Below, piece after piece: positions 29,180-40,390 of a stretch of 64,000 nucleotides of DNA. Within the stretch, counting starts at the first letter, position 1; every line of letters starts with the position of its first letter. The notes below the pieces were generated by a model, which searched no databases, was not told the DNA's origin, and saw only the letters and a list, made by a program, of their open reading frames with translations. Source of the DNA: Paramacrobiotus metropolitanus (Eukaryota > Tardigrada > Eutardigrada > Parachela > Macrobiotidae). Location of the stretch: the NCBI RefSeq assembly GCF_019649055.1, contig NW_026570272.1:186001-250000 (forward strand), in the 5' to 3' direction. A program made the translations under genes and the position numbers.

Positions 29180-29277
29180 CGCTACCTGTTGGCACAATGC
29201 AGAAAAACAGCAAGAAATGTGCTCTGCATGCCCAGCTTACTGTTTGTTGGATCCGAGAACCGACTGGTGCTCTGACC
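28073..29277 (-). CDS. Secreted LRR-like family protein, copy 2
   Basis: Main exon 28917-28073, from an acceptor (ATCAATAATTACAG) to a consensus donor (GAACT|GTAAGT), so at least one more exon follows downstream. Same layout as copy 1: MTAEQC..QFTANC, leucine-rich turns (LRFSNLLSFRLIYC, FTDLPFLRLMTLEDD) and a Cys cap (LHCGCEFQWYRDWW). A likely first exon at 29277-29076 has an ATG, a hydrophobic segment (HFLLFFCIVPTG) and a (Ser-Asn)n run encoded by CAGCAA repeats, ending at ACGG|GTAAGTTGG. The phase between the two does not match under the simplest splice, so the first exon is tentative. Confidence 0.55.
29127..29178. repeat. (GTTGCT)n hexanucleotide repeat
   Basis: About seven GTTGCT units. 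Read on the minus strand they encode alternating Ser-Asn in the putative first exon of the LRR-like gene. Confidence 0.8.
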
Positions 29278-29321
29278 ATACCCGGCACGATTAGGGTGCG
29301 ATGGTAACGAGACTGTTTTAC

Positions 29322-29941
29322 TGACCAGGGCACATAGGGGTCCTCCAAATTCAGAAAAATCTGAGTTTTTGCAGAAAGGTTGTATACCTACGTAGAGTAA
29401 TTACAAAAATAATTTCGGCTGCTGTAATTAAGATGGGCGTGGTCAAACGCAAATTAGAAGAGTGCCCATTACCACATACTACTGTTCTATTGTAATACCG
29501 TAACAGCACAGGCTTTACGCGTAGCATTCATTTTGTGGGCATTGCAGTAGGTGCGGTGGTCTATGTCAGCGCTGTTAAATTGCTAAATATTCAAAATTAG
29601 AAATTTTCTGAATTTTTTTTGTCTTTGCTAATTAGCAAAAACAATGCAGATGTGCGAAAATAAACAACACATTTTGAATACGATTATACGAGTAATAACG
29701 CAGTTCTGGAAGTAAGCAATTTGACCGTAAAATGACTGCTACGCGTAAAGCCAGTGCTGGTACGGTATTACAATAGAACAGTAGTATGTGGTAATGGGCA
29801 CTCTTCTGATTTGCGTTTGGCCACGCCCATCTTAATTACAGCAGCTGAAATTATTTTTGTAATTACTCTACGTAGGTATACAACCTTTCTGCAAAAACTC
29901 AGATTTTTCTGAATTTGGAGGACCCCTATGTGCCCTGGTGA
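29322..29941. mobile_element. 620-bp foldback element
   Basis: Two arms of about 205 bp in inverted orientation (left from CCAGGGCACATAGGGGTCC at 29325, right ending in its complement at 29938), roughly 95% identical by eye, separated by about 200 bases. TGA occurs immediately outside both ends (29322-29324, 29939-29941), a likely 3-bp target duplication. No ORF. Lies between the LRR-like gene copy 2 and the astacin gene. Confidence 0.8.
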
Positions 29942-30077
29942 GTATATGAGGACATGTTATGGCGCATAACTTATGCGATTAGATTTTACTCTTTATTGAA
30001 GCAAACCACCAAAACTACTTTAATTCTGTTAAACATTATTCCCCTACTAGCATCGAGGTCTACAGTCTACACTCTTC

Positions 30078-31351
30078 CTATAATTTCGATTTACCTGCAA
30101 AGCTTTTTGGGTCTGCAATAGCACACCGAAACCTCCGGTGTATTCTGACGACATCCAGCGGACTCAGGTCTTTGTTCTGTCCAATCCGGGACTTTTTTGT
30201 TTGTAGGGAGAATAGTGGGGATACCGCTGTCCTTGGCGAAGGCGTTGTGCTTATAGTGCATGACTGATTCGTAATCGTACGGCAATCCGTACGTGTTGCC
30301 GTCTTCGTGCTTGGCAAACTGCTCCTTATCGCCTGAATTAAGCACTAGTGTCCATCAGCCTTAAAACTATGGGCGTTGGCGCAGCCTTACTTTTGGCGAT
30401 GTTGTCCCAGATGATGGTAACATACTCGTCTCGGTCAGATCGTGAGTGTTCGTGAAAAAATCCCAAGACGTGCATCAGTTCGTGTTGGACATCGCCGTGC
30501 TGCTTCAGGCAAGCGGGCGAATACATCACCGCTTGTTTTCCACCAATGCGGCCGATATTCGACATGCACCTACAAAGGAGAATGTTTTGTATAATCATGG
30601 AACATATCGTCAACTTGTTGCAGTAAATCACTGACTGCAGCCCCTTTTGGAAGCTGATGTAGTCTTCTTCACTGGCGCGCTCCACAAATTTGACGCAATT
30701 ACCGGAAAGGTGACTGATTATACGCATGGATTCCAAAACAATTTGCATTTCTTTTGGCGCTATAAACAATTAAGTTCACGCTTTTCTCTAGAATGTACAA
30801 GAAGCACTGCAAAAAACAGTTTCTTACTCAGTAATGCGTTTTGTTTCTTGGAGAATTCATAAGGAATTGTGTTGTTAGGCCAGAACGAGCTGGCCTCGTT
30901 AATGGCGTTTGCTGCTTCGTGTCCCAGCTGCAAAAGGCCATACGCTCGCATCGGCAAAGCAACTGAATACGCTTAAACGTCAAACCGTGCTAACAGCATT
31001 TAAAAATTTAGTACGTATTTCAAACGTGTTGCAACAACTCATTCCGTTTACTTGCAATGTCTGCAGACCGAGAATGTCTCCTTCCGGCAACTCGCTGTCA
31101 TAGCGCGTGAATTCGTCGTCGCTATTGGCCAAAATCTCCGGATCAATGAAGTCTCTCCAATCTGTACAACCGACATGGCGAACTGTATTAGATTGTTGGT
31201 AACGTAATAATTCGAGCCAGCCATTCTATCGTGCAGTGTAAACGTACAACTGCTTTTACCTACTTTCCGGTAGATTCCGGATTCTTTTCGTAGAGACCTG
31301 AGTCCAGACTGCAACATACACAATCAGCGTACATAATCCACATTGCATCAT
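30078..31351 (-). CDS. Astacin-family zinc metalloprotease, possibly frameshifted
   Basis: E1 31351-31265 encodes a signal peptide (MMQCGLCTLIVYVAVW); E2 a propeptide segment (DWRDFIDPEILAN) ending at LQTLQ|GTAAAC; later exons carry the protease start (FWPNNTIPYEFS), the zinc site HELMHVLGFFHEHSRSDRDE (three His, catalytic Glu) and the Met-turn SVMHY. After the Met-turn the reading frame shifts at a run of six T on the plus strand (30193-30198): one base fewer would continue into the conserved IGQNKDLSPLDVVRIH. The frame then ends at TAG 30078-30080; AATAAA follows near 30,000. Either a recent frameshift or a sequencing error in the homopolymer. Secreted or extracellular protein-cutting enzyme. 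Confidence 0.8.
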
Positions 31352-32867
31352 GGCGGGCTGCATTTAATCTGCTAGCAACGTGGCATAGCATCATATTTTT
31401 ACCAGACTTTGTCAGCTGGAAGAGCCCTATCTTTGCTTCCTCTTAAGTACCATTCTGCAAAATTCCCTTAGGCAAACATTTTTTTGCAGCGTTAAAAACC
31501 GGCTAGAAAAATATCACACAATTTTTGCGGCCTGAAGTTGGCGTGTAAGTCAGACAAATGCGACAATAATCTGCCGTTTGACTAAGCTTGCTTCACGTAG
31601 TTGCATCAGGTCATGCAGGCGTCAGAAGTGTTTCGCGGTTATGATATCCCAAGAGTCATCATACCTCTTTCTGCCATCAAACCAAGTGTAGCGTAATATT
31701 TCAATGAATTGTAATTAAAGAGTGCCGGTTTTCGGTTTCACGAGACCGTTAATTTATTTGACGTTAATTAAAGGAGCTTGTCGAGCTACTCGTGATGCAA
31801 AGTGTTGTTGCATCATTTGCAGCAGTTGCGTTCTACGCAGAGTGAATGTTGCATCACTCCCGGTGGGCATATGCATGGGGAATGTTGGTTTCAACTGGTA
31901 AGTGCCGTCGCAATTCTGCAGTCTGCAGACCAGAAGCACTCCACGTTCGCGTACAATACAACTTAATAGTGTTACCGCCGGTGTTTTGTGATTCTTTTTT
32001 TTAATAAATCTCTCCTTTATTGGTCAAATCGAACTGAAAAATTACTGTAGGAAAAATGCGTAATTAGGGATTAGTAATCACTGAGCATCCTTGGGGGCGA
32101 ACAACCACTCGCGCACCCCAATATTAGGAGGCCAGTTTTCAGGAGTAAACATTTTATCAGACTGAGCATAAGAACCAACACGTGCAATTCATATCTGCGA
32201 AATTAAATATTCTTGGTTAAGTTGGTTGTACCCATATAGTTTGTTCGGACCGAGTTGTCTTATTCGGACCGAGTTGTCTTACTCTGGGACAATCATTTCG
32301 GAAACTGTTATCACTTTCACTCCCAATGTTAAAGGCAGAATAATTAGTACAAAAAATGTCAGTTTTGTCAAAGCAACATCGCCAGCTGCGCACGATGCAT
32401 TAAACGAACTGCAGTAGCAAAGCTAATCAAAACCCTGGAACAATGTTCGGTATTTTCCCTCGTTGAGCTTATACGGTAGTTATAGCGACTGCAGTCGCAC
32501 GGATGCTCCCGGCAAAAATGCTATTTAACTGCAACACGCAATAACTCGAAAAACATCTTACTACTATCTCGTAGCGCGCCATGGTATCGTTCGAACGGAC
32601 CAATTCAGCAGCCAAACAGTTTTCTGAAGCAACCTGTTTATGAATAGGCCGGGGAATTTCTGCATTTTTGACTAACGACAATAACTAACACCTGTCGTGA
32701 ATTTCCAGCAGTTTCTGGTGCTTTCATTGATCTTTATTGTCTTTAATGCCAGGATCAGTGGCAAATGCAAGAACACAAAATTAGGCCTAAAAATCTGCCG
32801 TTAAGCTGAAGTTGATGGACATTTAACTTTACCTTAATATGCCAGTTTTATCGCTGATCTAACAGCA
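31352..32867. other. Intergenic; one possible exon at 31754-31960 (minus)
   Basis: Mostly AT-rich without a gene. The minus-strand frame 31960-31754 (VLLVCRLQNCDGTYQLKP to ASRVARQAPLINVK) has a protein-like composition and may be the last exon of an unseen gene, ending in TAA; I do not recognise it. Nothing else stands out. Confidence 0.25.
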
Positions 32868-35800
32868 ATGCAACACAACGTAACGCATTGTGGCTGGCCG
32901 GCGCGCAACTTTCCGTACGTATTCAGCCAGCCCGGTCTCCAGTACACGGATCTGGTTCTGCGTCCAATTTGGCTCTTTATCTGCACCACCGGCAATTTGA
33001 TCAACATTATTCTTCTGAGGAAACTCAGCACATTTCAAGCAATATTTCTGATTGCGGTGGCTGTTTTCGATATAATATTCATGTAAGAGTATAATTAATC
33101 AGCAGTACTATAATACGGGTACAGTATTACTATTCTCATTTCTCGGTACTGGAATGGTGAATTTGCCGTTTTTTTACTAGAACGTGTACAGTACTTATCC
33201 TTCTAGTTAACGTTAACCTAAGCAAGCTTAGCAAATTCATAATAATTTTCTTCGTAAGCATACATAATTACATATGTAGGCAAACCGTCCAAACGGCGCA
33301 TCTGTGTCTCTTTTCAGGTGGTCATGGTTTATAGGGACATACATAACGGTAAGTGAAAAGCGGGCGACTGCAGTGTGGAATATTTGTGTGCAACTGTGTG
33401 TCATACGCACAATTATGTACAATTTACAAGTACTGTACTGCACTCTGATTTAAAGTTTATTGGTTTCCTTTGTGTTCAACAACAATGGTTACACATTACG
33501 GTTACAAGTTCCAGAAACAACCAAAATCATTCCCTTCCCCAAATTTACTTCTGCCCGGCAAAGTGCCTAAAATAGCGGCAGCGTTTCCCTTCATTATCGC
33601 TAGACTGATGCGTTGTTTCAAGAAGGCGGTAGATCGGCTTTCTCCTGTCTTTCCTCGAATTAGGCGTCCAACGAAGCTGACTATATCTTTCGCGGCTTCT
33701 CCAAGCACGCCAAGCGTTTCCACCGCAAATGGATAGAGCAGATACTGTTCTCCGAGGGAACGGTACTTTTGTCGCTTCCGACTTTCCGCTTGCCCAGCTG
33801 CTGCGCCAGGCGCTTTTGCAGTTCCTTTAAGGTACGACGGTGCCATTGTATCTGCGCAAGTGGCATCCCATGCCAGCTGTTTTCCATCACGGACGGGTAC
33901 CAGAGTAACTCCATCCGGCCGCATGCCATTGTCTCCCGACATTCCCTTGGGCTCTAGTTCGCTAGGAATACCGGCCGCAAAACATCCACGGTGAAGAATG
34001 CTGTTTAACTCAGAATGTAAGCTCCATCTGCCTTTGTTGTACAAACAAGACAAACCATGATGACCGTCCGGGGTTACCGGAAACGAGCATGCTTGGCAGT
34101 CGTGATTAGCGACCACAGGTAAGCCAAACCTCAGTCCGATGGCGATTCTTACTTGATCATCGGAAAGTAGGGTGCCCAAACTAGCCGCCGGCAATGCATA
34201 CAACCATGCTGCAGATTCCTTTTCTGAAGCAGCCAGCAAAAGTGCCATTTCCTTGTCGCGTCCGCTTTCCATGGTTTTCAATCTCCATCTCGAGTAAGAC
34301 AAATCCACCACCGGCCAGTCCCAGCTTTTCTGAGATTTCCGAGCATGATCCACTGGCAGTTCACAATGGTAAGTATCAGTCCATAATGTTATGGCTTCAT
34401 TGAGACCCGACAACTGACAGTTAGGGAGCAATTCTGAGCAGATAGACTGTACCGAGGTAGCCGAAGCGATGAACGCTGACAGTGCTAGCTCCTCCGTACG
34501 CCGTATACCCAGTCCTCCTCGACCTACTGGCATAGTCATCTGTGTCCACTGAGATTCATTAATATCCGCATTGGCGATTGAAGTAGTAGCTTTCCTCATC
34601 AAACTGTCAAACTCGCGTAAAATATCCGGGCACGTATATGTTTGGCTTGTTCTTAAAACGTACAGCAGTTTCGGTGCACTTAGGCAGTTTCGCAATAAAT
34701 ACAGTGCTTGCTGAGATGGTAGTAATTTTAGCTTTTCCACCAACCTTTCGATTTCAGATATCTTGGAGCGTAGGAAAGACGGAACTGCAAAAACGGTAAC
34801 CGGTGCGCCCAGGAGATACAAATTCTCATTCTCGCGAACTTCCCAATCTGGCCATTGCCATAGGAAGCGATGTTTGTCCGCTGCACGTTCTTCTTCTGTT
34901 CCACCAAAAAAGTGCACTTCGCAGTTTTCATGGTTTAGAACCAAACCGATCTTATTTCCCTCTTCTTCAATCTTATGGATGTCTGCCATGACGGCTTCCC
35001 TTTTTCCGGCCAACGTTACATCATCTAAGAAACCTAATTTCAGTTCGCTCTGAAGCCCGTTCAGCAGTGGCAACGTCCCCAGGCAATATCCCAGTGGGCC
35101 AGCATTATCTCCTTGCTGAACTCCCCATTTGGAAGCGATCACGTCCTCTCCACATACCAGATGAGAAACTGGAGCATATGATTGGTGGAAGTAGGGGTAA
35201 TATTGTGGTATATCAGAGCGGACGGCTTCCAAAACGGCAGTCCTGCTGATCATATTAAAGGCATTCTTGAAATCTAGTTTCACCATGACGCGTGCCTCGG
35301 CATGTTCCGTCTCCAGATAACTTCGCGCTGCATGTACGGTAGCTTCGGCGCCTCCTTTCGTACCATATCCTAACTGGACTGGTCGAAGTTTCCTGCCCAT
35401 TTCTTACTGACATCTTGCACTGATAATCTTGGATGCTAACCTGCGCAATACTTCTCCCACTGCGATTGGACGAATTCCACCAGATGGCGTTTTCAGGGCT
35501 ACTAAATTTGCACCAAACAAAAAGGGACGTACGTCAACAGGAACTTTACCATTGACAATAACATCCAACAAACTGGTCATAGCTACACACAAGTCTCCTT
35601 CCATGGCATCTCTCCCCTCCAGCATATCTTTGAGATGCTGCGGTTTCATTCCCATAAATCCGCCGGCAGAGCCCGCTGGCATATTAAAAACAGCATCCAG
35701 CAGCTCCGCGGGGGTTACGCGGGGGACAGAAAGAGCGGGTGAAGGTGGTTCAGGGAAAACCGTACCAGGCGGCCGTGGTGGGTGTTTTTCTTTTAAAGTG

Positions 35801-38132
35801 GCAATAGTCTCTTCGTTAATATCTGCCAGTGATTCTTCGGAAGCCAGGAACTTAACAATTTCCCGAGTCTTTCCGTTTTGAAACATCTGGGTTACGCGCT
35901 TACGGAGTTTTGCAATGTCGTCGGGGTTCTCCTTACGGCTCCTTGAAGACACATTTCGAACATGGTGCCCATGCTTCGTTTCTGGCTCCTGTATTCCGTC
36001 TGCATCTGCCATACACTTAAGGTTTCTCTTTACTGTAACACTCAAGGATTCTTTGCGGAGCGCTTTCGTTTCAGGCAGGGCCAGGGCTTCTCTACAAAAC
36101 AGTAACACAGCACACCAGGATTGTGTATCGTTCAGCTGAACACATCGACGAACGCGCTTCAGGAACTCCTGTGTGCATAGGTGGCGCGCTGCTTTGGGGA
36201 TTCGTGCGGAAATGTGGATCCGTGGGGCTGTTAAAATCTTGCCAAGATAGGATACAGACTGCTGGGCGAACAAGTTTACCGTACTCTTCGATGCCATACG
36301 GTCTTTGGAGGTCTTGAACCGCATGTCGAGCGACCCGTCCTTCTTGCGTCTTAACGGCAGTTCCCCGCTCGCAGACATGGTAGAACCCAAAAAGAGGGGA
36401 ACAGGCAGCAGGCGCACAACGCAAAGCAAGACAGTGGAGGAATAAGACTTACGAGAACTCCGTAGGTGTGTCGCTTGATGTCTGCGGGACAGCTGCCACC
36501 ACACAGCCTCTGGAGAACGCAATCTTCCAGACTCAGGTCCCGCAGCCACCCTCCATACTGAACGGCGGGAAATTTGCCATTCAGGGGCAAAATAAAAAAG
36601 GCCCAGTTCTGATTCTTGTCTAATCGCCGATCGTTGCGATTGTAACCAAATTTCTGTTTTGGATATAATAATAATCTGTCTTCTATTAAACTGTCTTCTA
36701 TTAATAATAATCTGTCTTCTATTAAACTTCTATTCAGTACTTCTATTAAACTTCTATTCAGTACATCTACTGCACTCTTGTACATCACGAACAAAATAAT
36801 TAACAGCAATAGGCCAGTAGTCAGTAGAGAAACTGTACTGTACCAGGCGGATAAATACTGAACTGTTTTGTGCAGGATCACATAGAAGACCATATTACTA
36901 ACCCATCTTTTCGGGGATTCTTGAGAATATCGTGGTTTGTAGGTGAGTTACTTTAACAGGCGTGGTTTCTGCTCTTCGAACAAATTCCGTATTCGTTGTT
37001 ATTGTTTAGATGTTCGTAGGGAATGTTGCTTTACTGTGCTCCGACTGGTATGTGGAATCGTATCGTTCGCAACGGCCTTGTTCTAGGGTTGTAATCCATG
37101 CTGTGTTGCAGGGTTCTGGTCGCGTTCAGCATAACACGCTTGCTGAGCATCATCGACCCCTTCGGAGTGGCGACGCGCTTCACAAAATGCCGAATGCGCA
37201 TCGTGATCTTGTGTCTGCTCCCGGTGGCGGCCGCCAGCCAAATGTTCACCCTAGTGGATTACGCCACGCAGCATACCCCAATGGCCCACGCCACCTGGAT
37301 GAAGAACTGGCGCCGCGTTCAAAATACGGATGCTACCGTCAGTGACTTTTCTATGTCAAAAAGGAGTTATTTGATGCATTGTTACTATTTGCAGATAGCC
37401 GCGCCGCTATCGGCGTTGATCGCGCTGCCGTTGATCAACGCCGCGGTCATTGGCATCCTTATCAAGCGCCGCCTGCTGAGCCGATCGCCAACGGAAACCG
37501 GTCAGTGTATGAGCGTCCCCAATGGCCGTCAGTGGGTACTGAATATCGAGACGAAGAAAGGTCATGTAACGGTGCGCTCCCACGGACGCGACAAGCGGAC
37601 GTCGACGGCCGTGCGCTTGCTGACGGCCTCCGTCGTCATGTACCTCGTCTTCCGCATCCCCTTCGCCACGTGGCACACGATGGAGAAAGCGGAACAGCAC
37701 TGTCTGGTCCATTTAACCGATGACCAGGCTGTGATACTGCAGGCCTTTTACTTCCAATTTTTATATGCAAACTATTCGGTTAACTTCCTGATTTATTGCG
37801 GTGTCAGTCGCAAGTTTTTCGCCCGAGCAGCGGGGATAATTGGGCACTGCCGCTGCCAGCCGCCACATTCCGCGCGCGGCAGATCGAAGAGTACGCAGCT
37901 GTCAACGGCAGCGACCATTAGTGGACATCTAGAAGGGACGCTGGAGGGACAGGCGCGACGCGAACCGCAGCACCCGATCGTTCATGATGACAAGTGGTGC
38001 ACTTCCCATCCAGCCGATTCGACGTCCATCTGTCATACCCAAGAACCGACCGAAGACAGCAACGCGCGCGGCAAAGAAGTCATCTCGGTCGCGAAAAACT
38101 TAAGTACGGGTGGAGGCTACGAAAAAGATTAA
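32868..38132 (+). CDS. 7TM receptor B, split by a LINE in intron 2
   Basis: The most intact paralogue. E1 32868-33082 (TTCAT|GTAAGA), E2 33318-33348 (31-nt microexon), E3 37010-37047 (after TTGTTTAG), E4 37112-37337, E5 37395-38132. All junction phases agree: E1 leaves two bases, E2 ends in phase, E3 is 38 nt and closes a Trp codon with E4. Intron 4 is 57 nt and has no in-frame stop, so unspliced RNA would also read through. Seven hydrophobic segments, TRLLSI for the DRY region, NYSVNFLIYC at TM7, Ser/Thr-rich C-tail. The 3-kb LINE lies wholly in intron 2 on the opposite strand, so the gene may still be expressed. Ligand unknown. Confidence 0.75.
33502..36549 (-). mobile_element. LINE-type retrotransposon with C-terminal restriction-like endonuclease
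   Basis: One reading frame of about 1,015 codons interrupted by a single in-frame TAA at 35404-35406. Upstream part (36549-35404; plausible ATG near 36,378): RT fingers (AGSAGGFMGMKPQHLKD). Downstream part (35403-33502): RT motif A LDFKNAFN, motif B QGDNAGPLGY, catalytic FLDDVTLAG, then a Cys/His cluster (CQAC..HHGLSC) and a PD-(D/E)xK-like RPDGVTLVPVRDGKQLAWD, the restriction-like nuclease used by some site-specific LINEs. It is inserted antisense in intron 2 of receptor B. The stop codon would inactivate this copy unless read through. Confidence 0.8.
36655..36775. repeat. Degenerate minisatellite
   Basis: Repeats of TCTTCTATTAAAC and TTCTATTCAGTAC with AATAATAATCTG spacers, just outside the 5' end of the LINE. 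No coding meaning is evident. Confidence 0.7.
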
Positions 38133-39359
38133 TTAAAAGTTAGAGCAAAGGCGATGCTGAACCCCGATATGGGAGGTCAGTTGTCTAGACCGCAACGGGC
38201 ATTGCACATACGCACTAATGGAAATCGGAAGATAATTTGTTTAGCTTGGCTGTTGCGTTCTTGTGCCATCGGGGGTATTGTCACCTCTGCAGAAGATTTA
38301 AATTAAATTCTGTAATGGTGTGACGCCGGTAATGGTTGAACTGAAATTCTGTAATGGTCGCTTAGAGTACGTAAATGCAGGCAGCAGGTTTTCTGTACAT
38401 ATGTCCTTCCTAGGCATGCAGACGGAAAAGAAATGAGTGCCAAGGAGGCGGTATGCACTATGCCGGAACAAGGTAAACATCTTTTTTTCACTCGATATTC
38501 TGCAACTAATTTAATTTGAGCATTAGGACGAATTATACGGTCATTTAAGATATGTAATATAAAAAAACACTGAACTTGTCCGAGATGAAGACATCAATCG
38601 AACAAGGCTTAAAAATTAAAAAACCTTTCGATCGCATCACAAACTGCACAAGCGCGCTATACTTTGGAGATATTAAGCACTGCCTTGTGCTAAAATGGTT
38701 GACTACCGTAAACAGATCCTTCAGGCAGCTAACCCAGCGAAGGAAGGCGCCAGTTGCCGGCTTTGGCACAGGATAGCGGAAGGAAATTGATGGCTGGTCG
38801 AGCCTTGGACATTACTGCATCCACTACCGCAAACGCCCACGCTAATACCGGGCCACTGGTGTCTATCACCGCAGCGTCCGACAAAAACGCTGTGCCGTTG
38901 CTCCACGTGTGCTGTACATTTTTATGATGGCATTACCAAATGTCCTTATAGTCGGTAAGCATTGACGCGCCGCTTTCTCACCCGCGCCAGTATCGTGTTG
39001 TCCAATTGCCTGGCTAACTGGTTAGGGCATTAGCTAACGGCCGAGAAAGCCACCAAGCGGTATGACACCGTGGGATCCGTTACATGCCGCAGGAAATGCG
39101 AAACATTGGCCCTCTAGTCACATAAAACCACCAGGAAGGGCCGACCGGACACAAAATCTGGATCACTGTCCATGCTGTACTCTAGGTTGGGTCGCTCGAA
39201 CGGCGGAGTGGCCATGTCGTATTCCCCTCATTACCTACAAGATAACAGACTACTGCAGTTGTCGGATAGTAGTCCATGGTTCGATTTCCTCATCGGTGCG
39301 TTTTTCTGAGGTTTCCTTCGGATGGCGCCCTGTTTAGATTACGGTAATTCAAAGAAAAA
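38133..39359. other. Intergenic, no gene seen
   Basis: AT-rich sequence 3' of receptor B with only short, unconvincing ORFs. Confidence 0.4.
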
Positions 39360-39529
39360 TTAGGGCATCGCCTCAAATTCGAACCGTATCTCGCTACGAT
39401 ACGGTGGCTCCACCACAGAAGGTAGCTTAGAGAACTGTACCCGTAGATGTGGCCAATGCAAACAGCTACTTCGTGCGGTGGAGCTACCTTACCGTAGCGA
39501 GATACGGTTCGAAATTGAGCCAAGGCTTA
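39360..39529. mobile_element. MITE with TTA target duplication, copy 2
   Basis: Same family as 22899-23068: element 39363-39526, shared arm CTCAAATTCGAACCGTATCT and its complement, TTA at both flanks. More diverged in the left tip and the loop. Confidence 0.8.
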
Positions 39530-40390
39530 AATGTTTAAAAGTAACCATAATGACTGACGTTTGACCTTCTTAAAAACGGGCACGCTACTGGAAATCTTTG
39601 TGTGATTGAGTGCTGTGTACATGGATAGGTATGCGTAATCATTTTTATGAAACGTCCATCGTAAGTGTTATCCCGGCTTTAAATTTATCTTGGTACAACG
39701 ATGAATATGAATGCGTGGCCCAAAATTATGGGGAAGCTTTGCAGTATCTATTCTCAATTTTAATTTCTCATAAATTTTAGTAGTTCAGGGCTGACACGTA
39801 TGGCCGAACTAGTTACAGTAACAAAATAATCTTCTTCCGAAGATACTGTTGCATTCATTTACTTGATGAACGCCGAAGTTACGAGCATTCACAAGATAAA
39901 AGAAACGTGATAAACATCGCTGTGCTACTTAACAGGCAAGGAAGTACGCTACCGCGAGTCAGAAAAATTTAAAACCCTGCTGACGCGGCGACAACAACAA
40001 CGTAATCTTGAAGTACACCACTTCAACAATGCTGAAAGCCCTGTGTGTAGCAGCCTCGATGCTCTCAGATTTTGCAATTTCAGGTGGCAGCAAGCAAGAG
40101 AATGAGTCATGCAATCTCGTATTTGCTGTTTCAAACCTGCTTTTTGTGATGAATTGATTCAAAGAAAGCCGCCTGATAAAAAGAATGACTTAAGCGTCCA
40201 TGTAATTACAGCTACGACCGGCTTCATAGCATCATTTAGACGTTCGTTTGTACAGTATATCGACGCGCAACGCAACGCACCAACAATCTTTTACTGTCAT
40301 ATGGAATACTGCCGCAAGACAGGTGCGTACTAATATTCCAGTCCGTTATAAATCGCATGACGGCTTTGTTCACCAAGAATAGGCTTATGG
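39530..40390. other. Upstream region of the EEP-fold gene
   Basis: No firm gene. A pyrimidine-rich acceptor-like TTGTCCTTTGCAG occurs just before 40,407, so one or more upstream exons of the next gene may lie here; I could not define them. Confidence 0.25.

Noticed and set aside
29094-29307. Plus-strand ORFs rich in Leu/Val-Ala over the GTTGCT repeat.
   Set aside because: Produced by the hexanucleotide repeat; the minus strand gives a signal-peptide-like exon with a good donor instead.
37098-38132. Receptor B exons 4-5 as one uninterrupted exon.
   Set aside because: The 57-nt intervening segment is in frame but has donor and acceptor sites at the same places as introns in the paralogues, so it is an intron.
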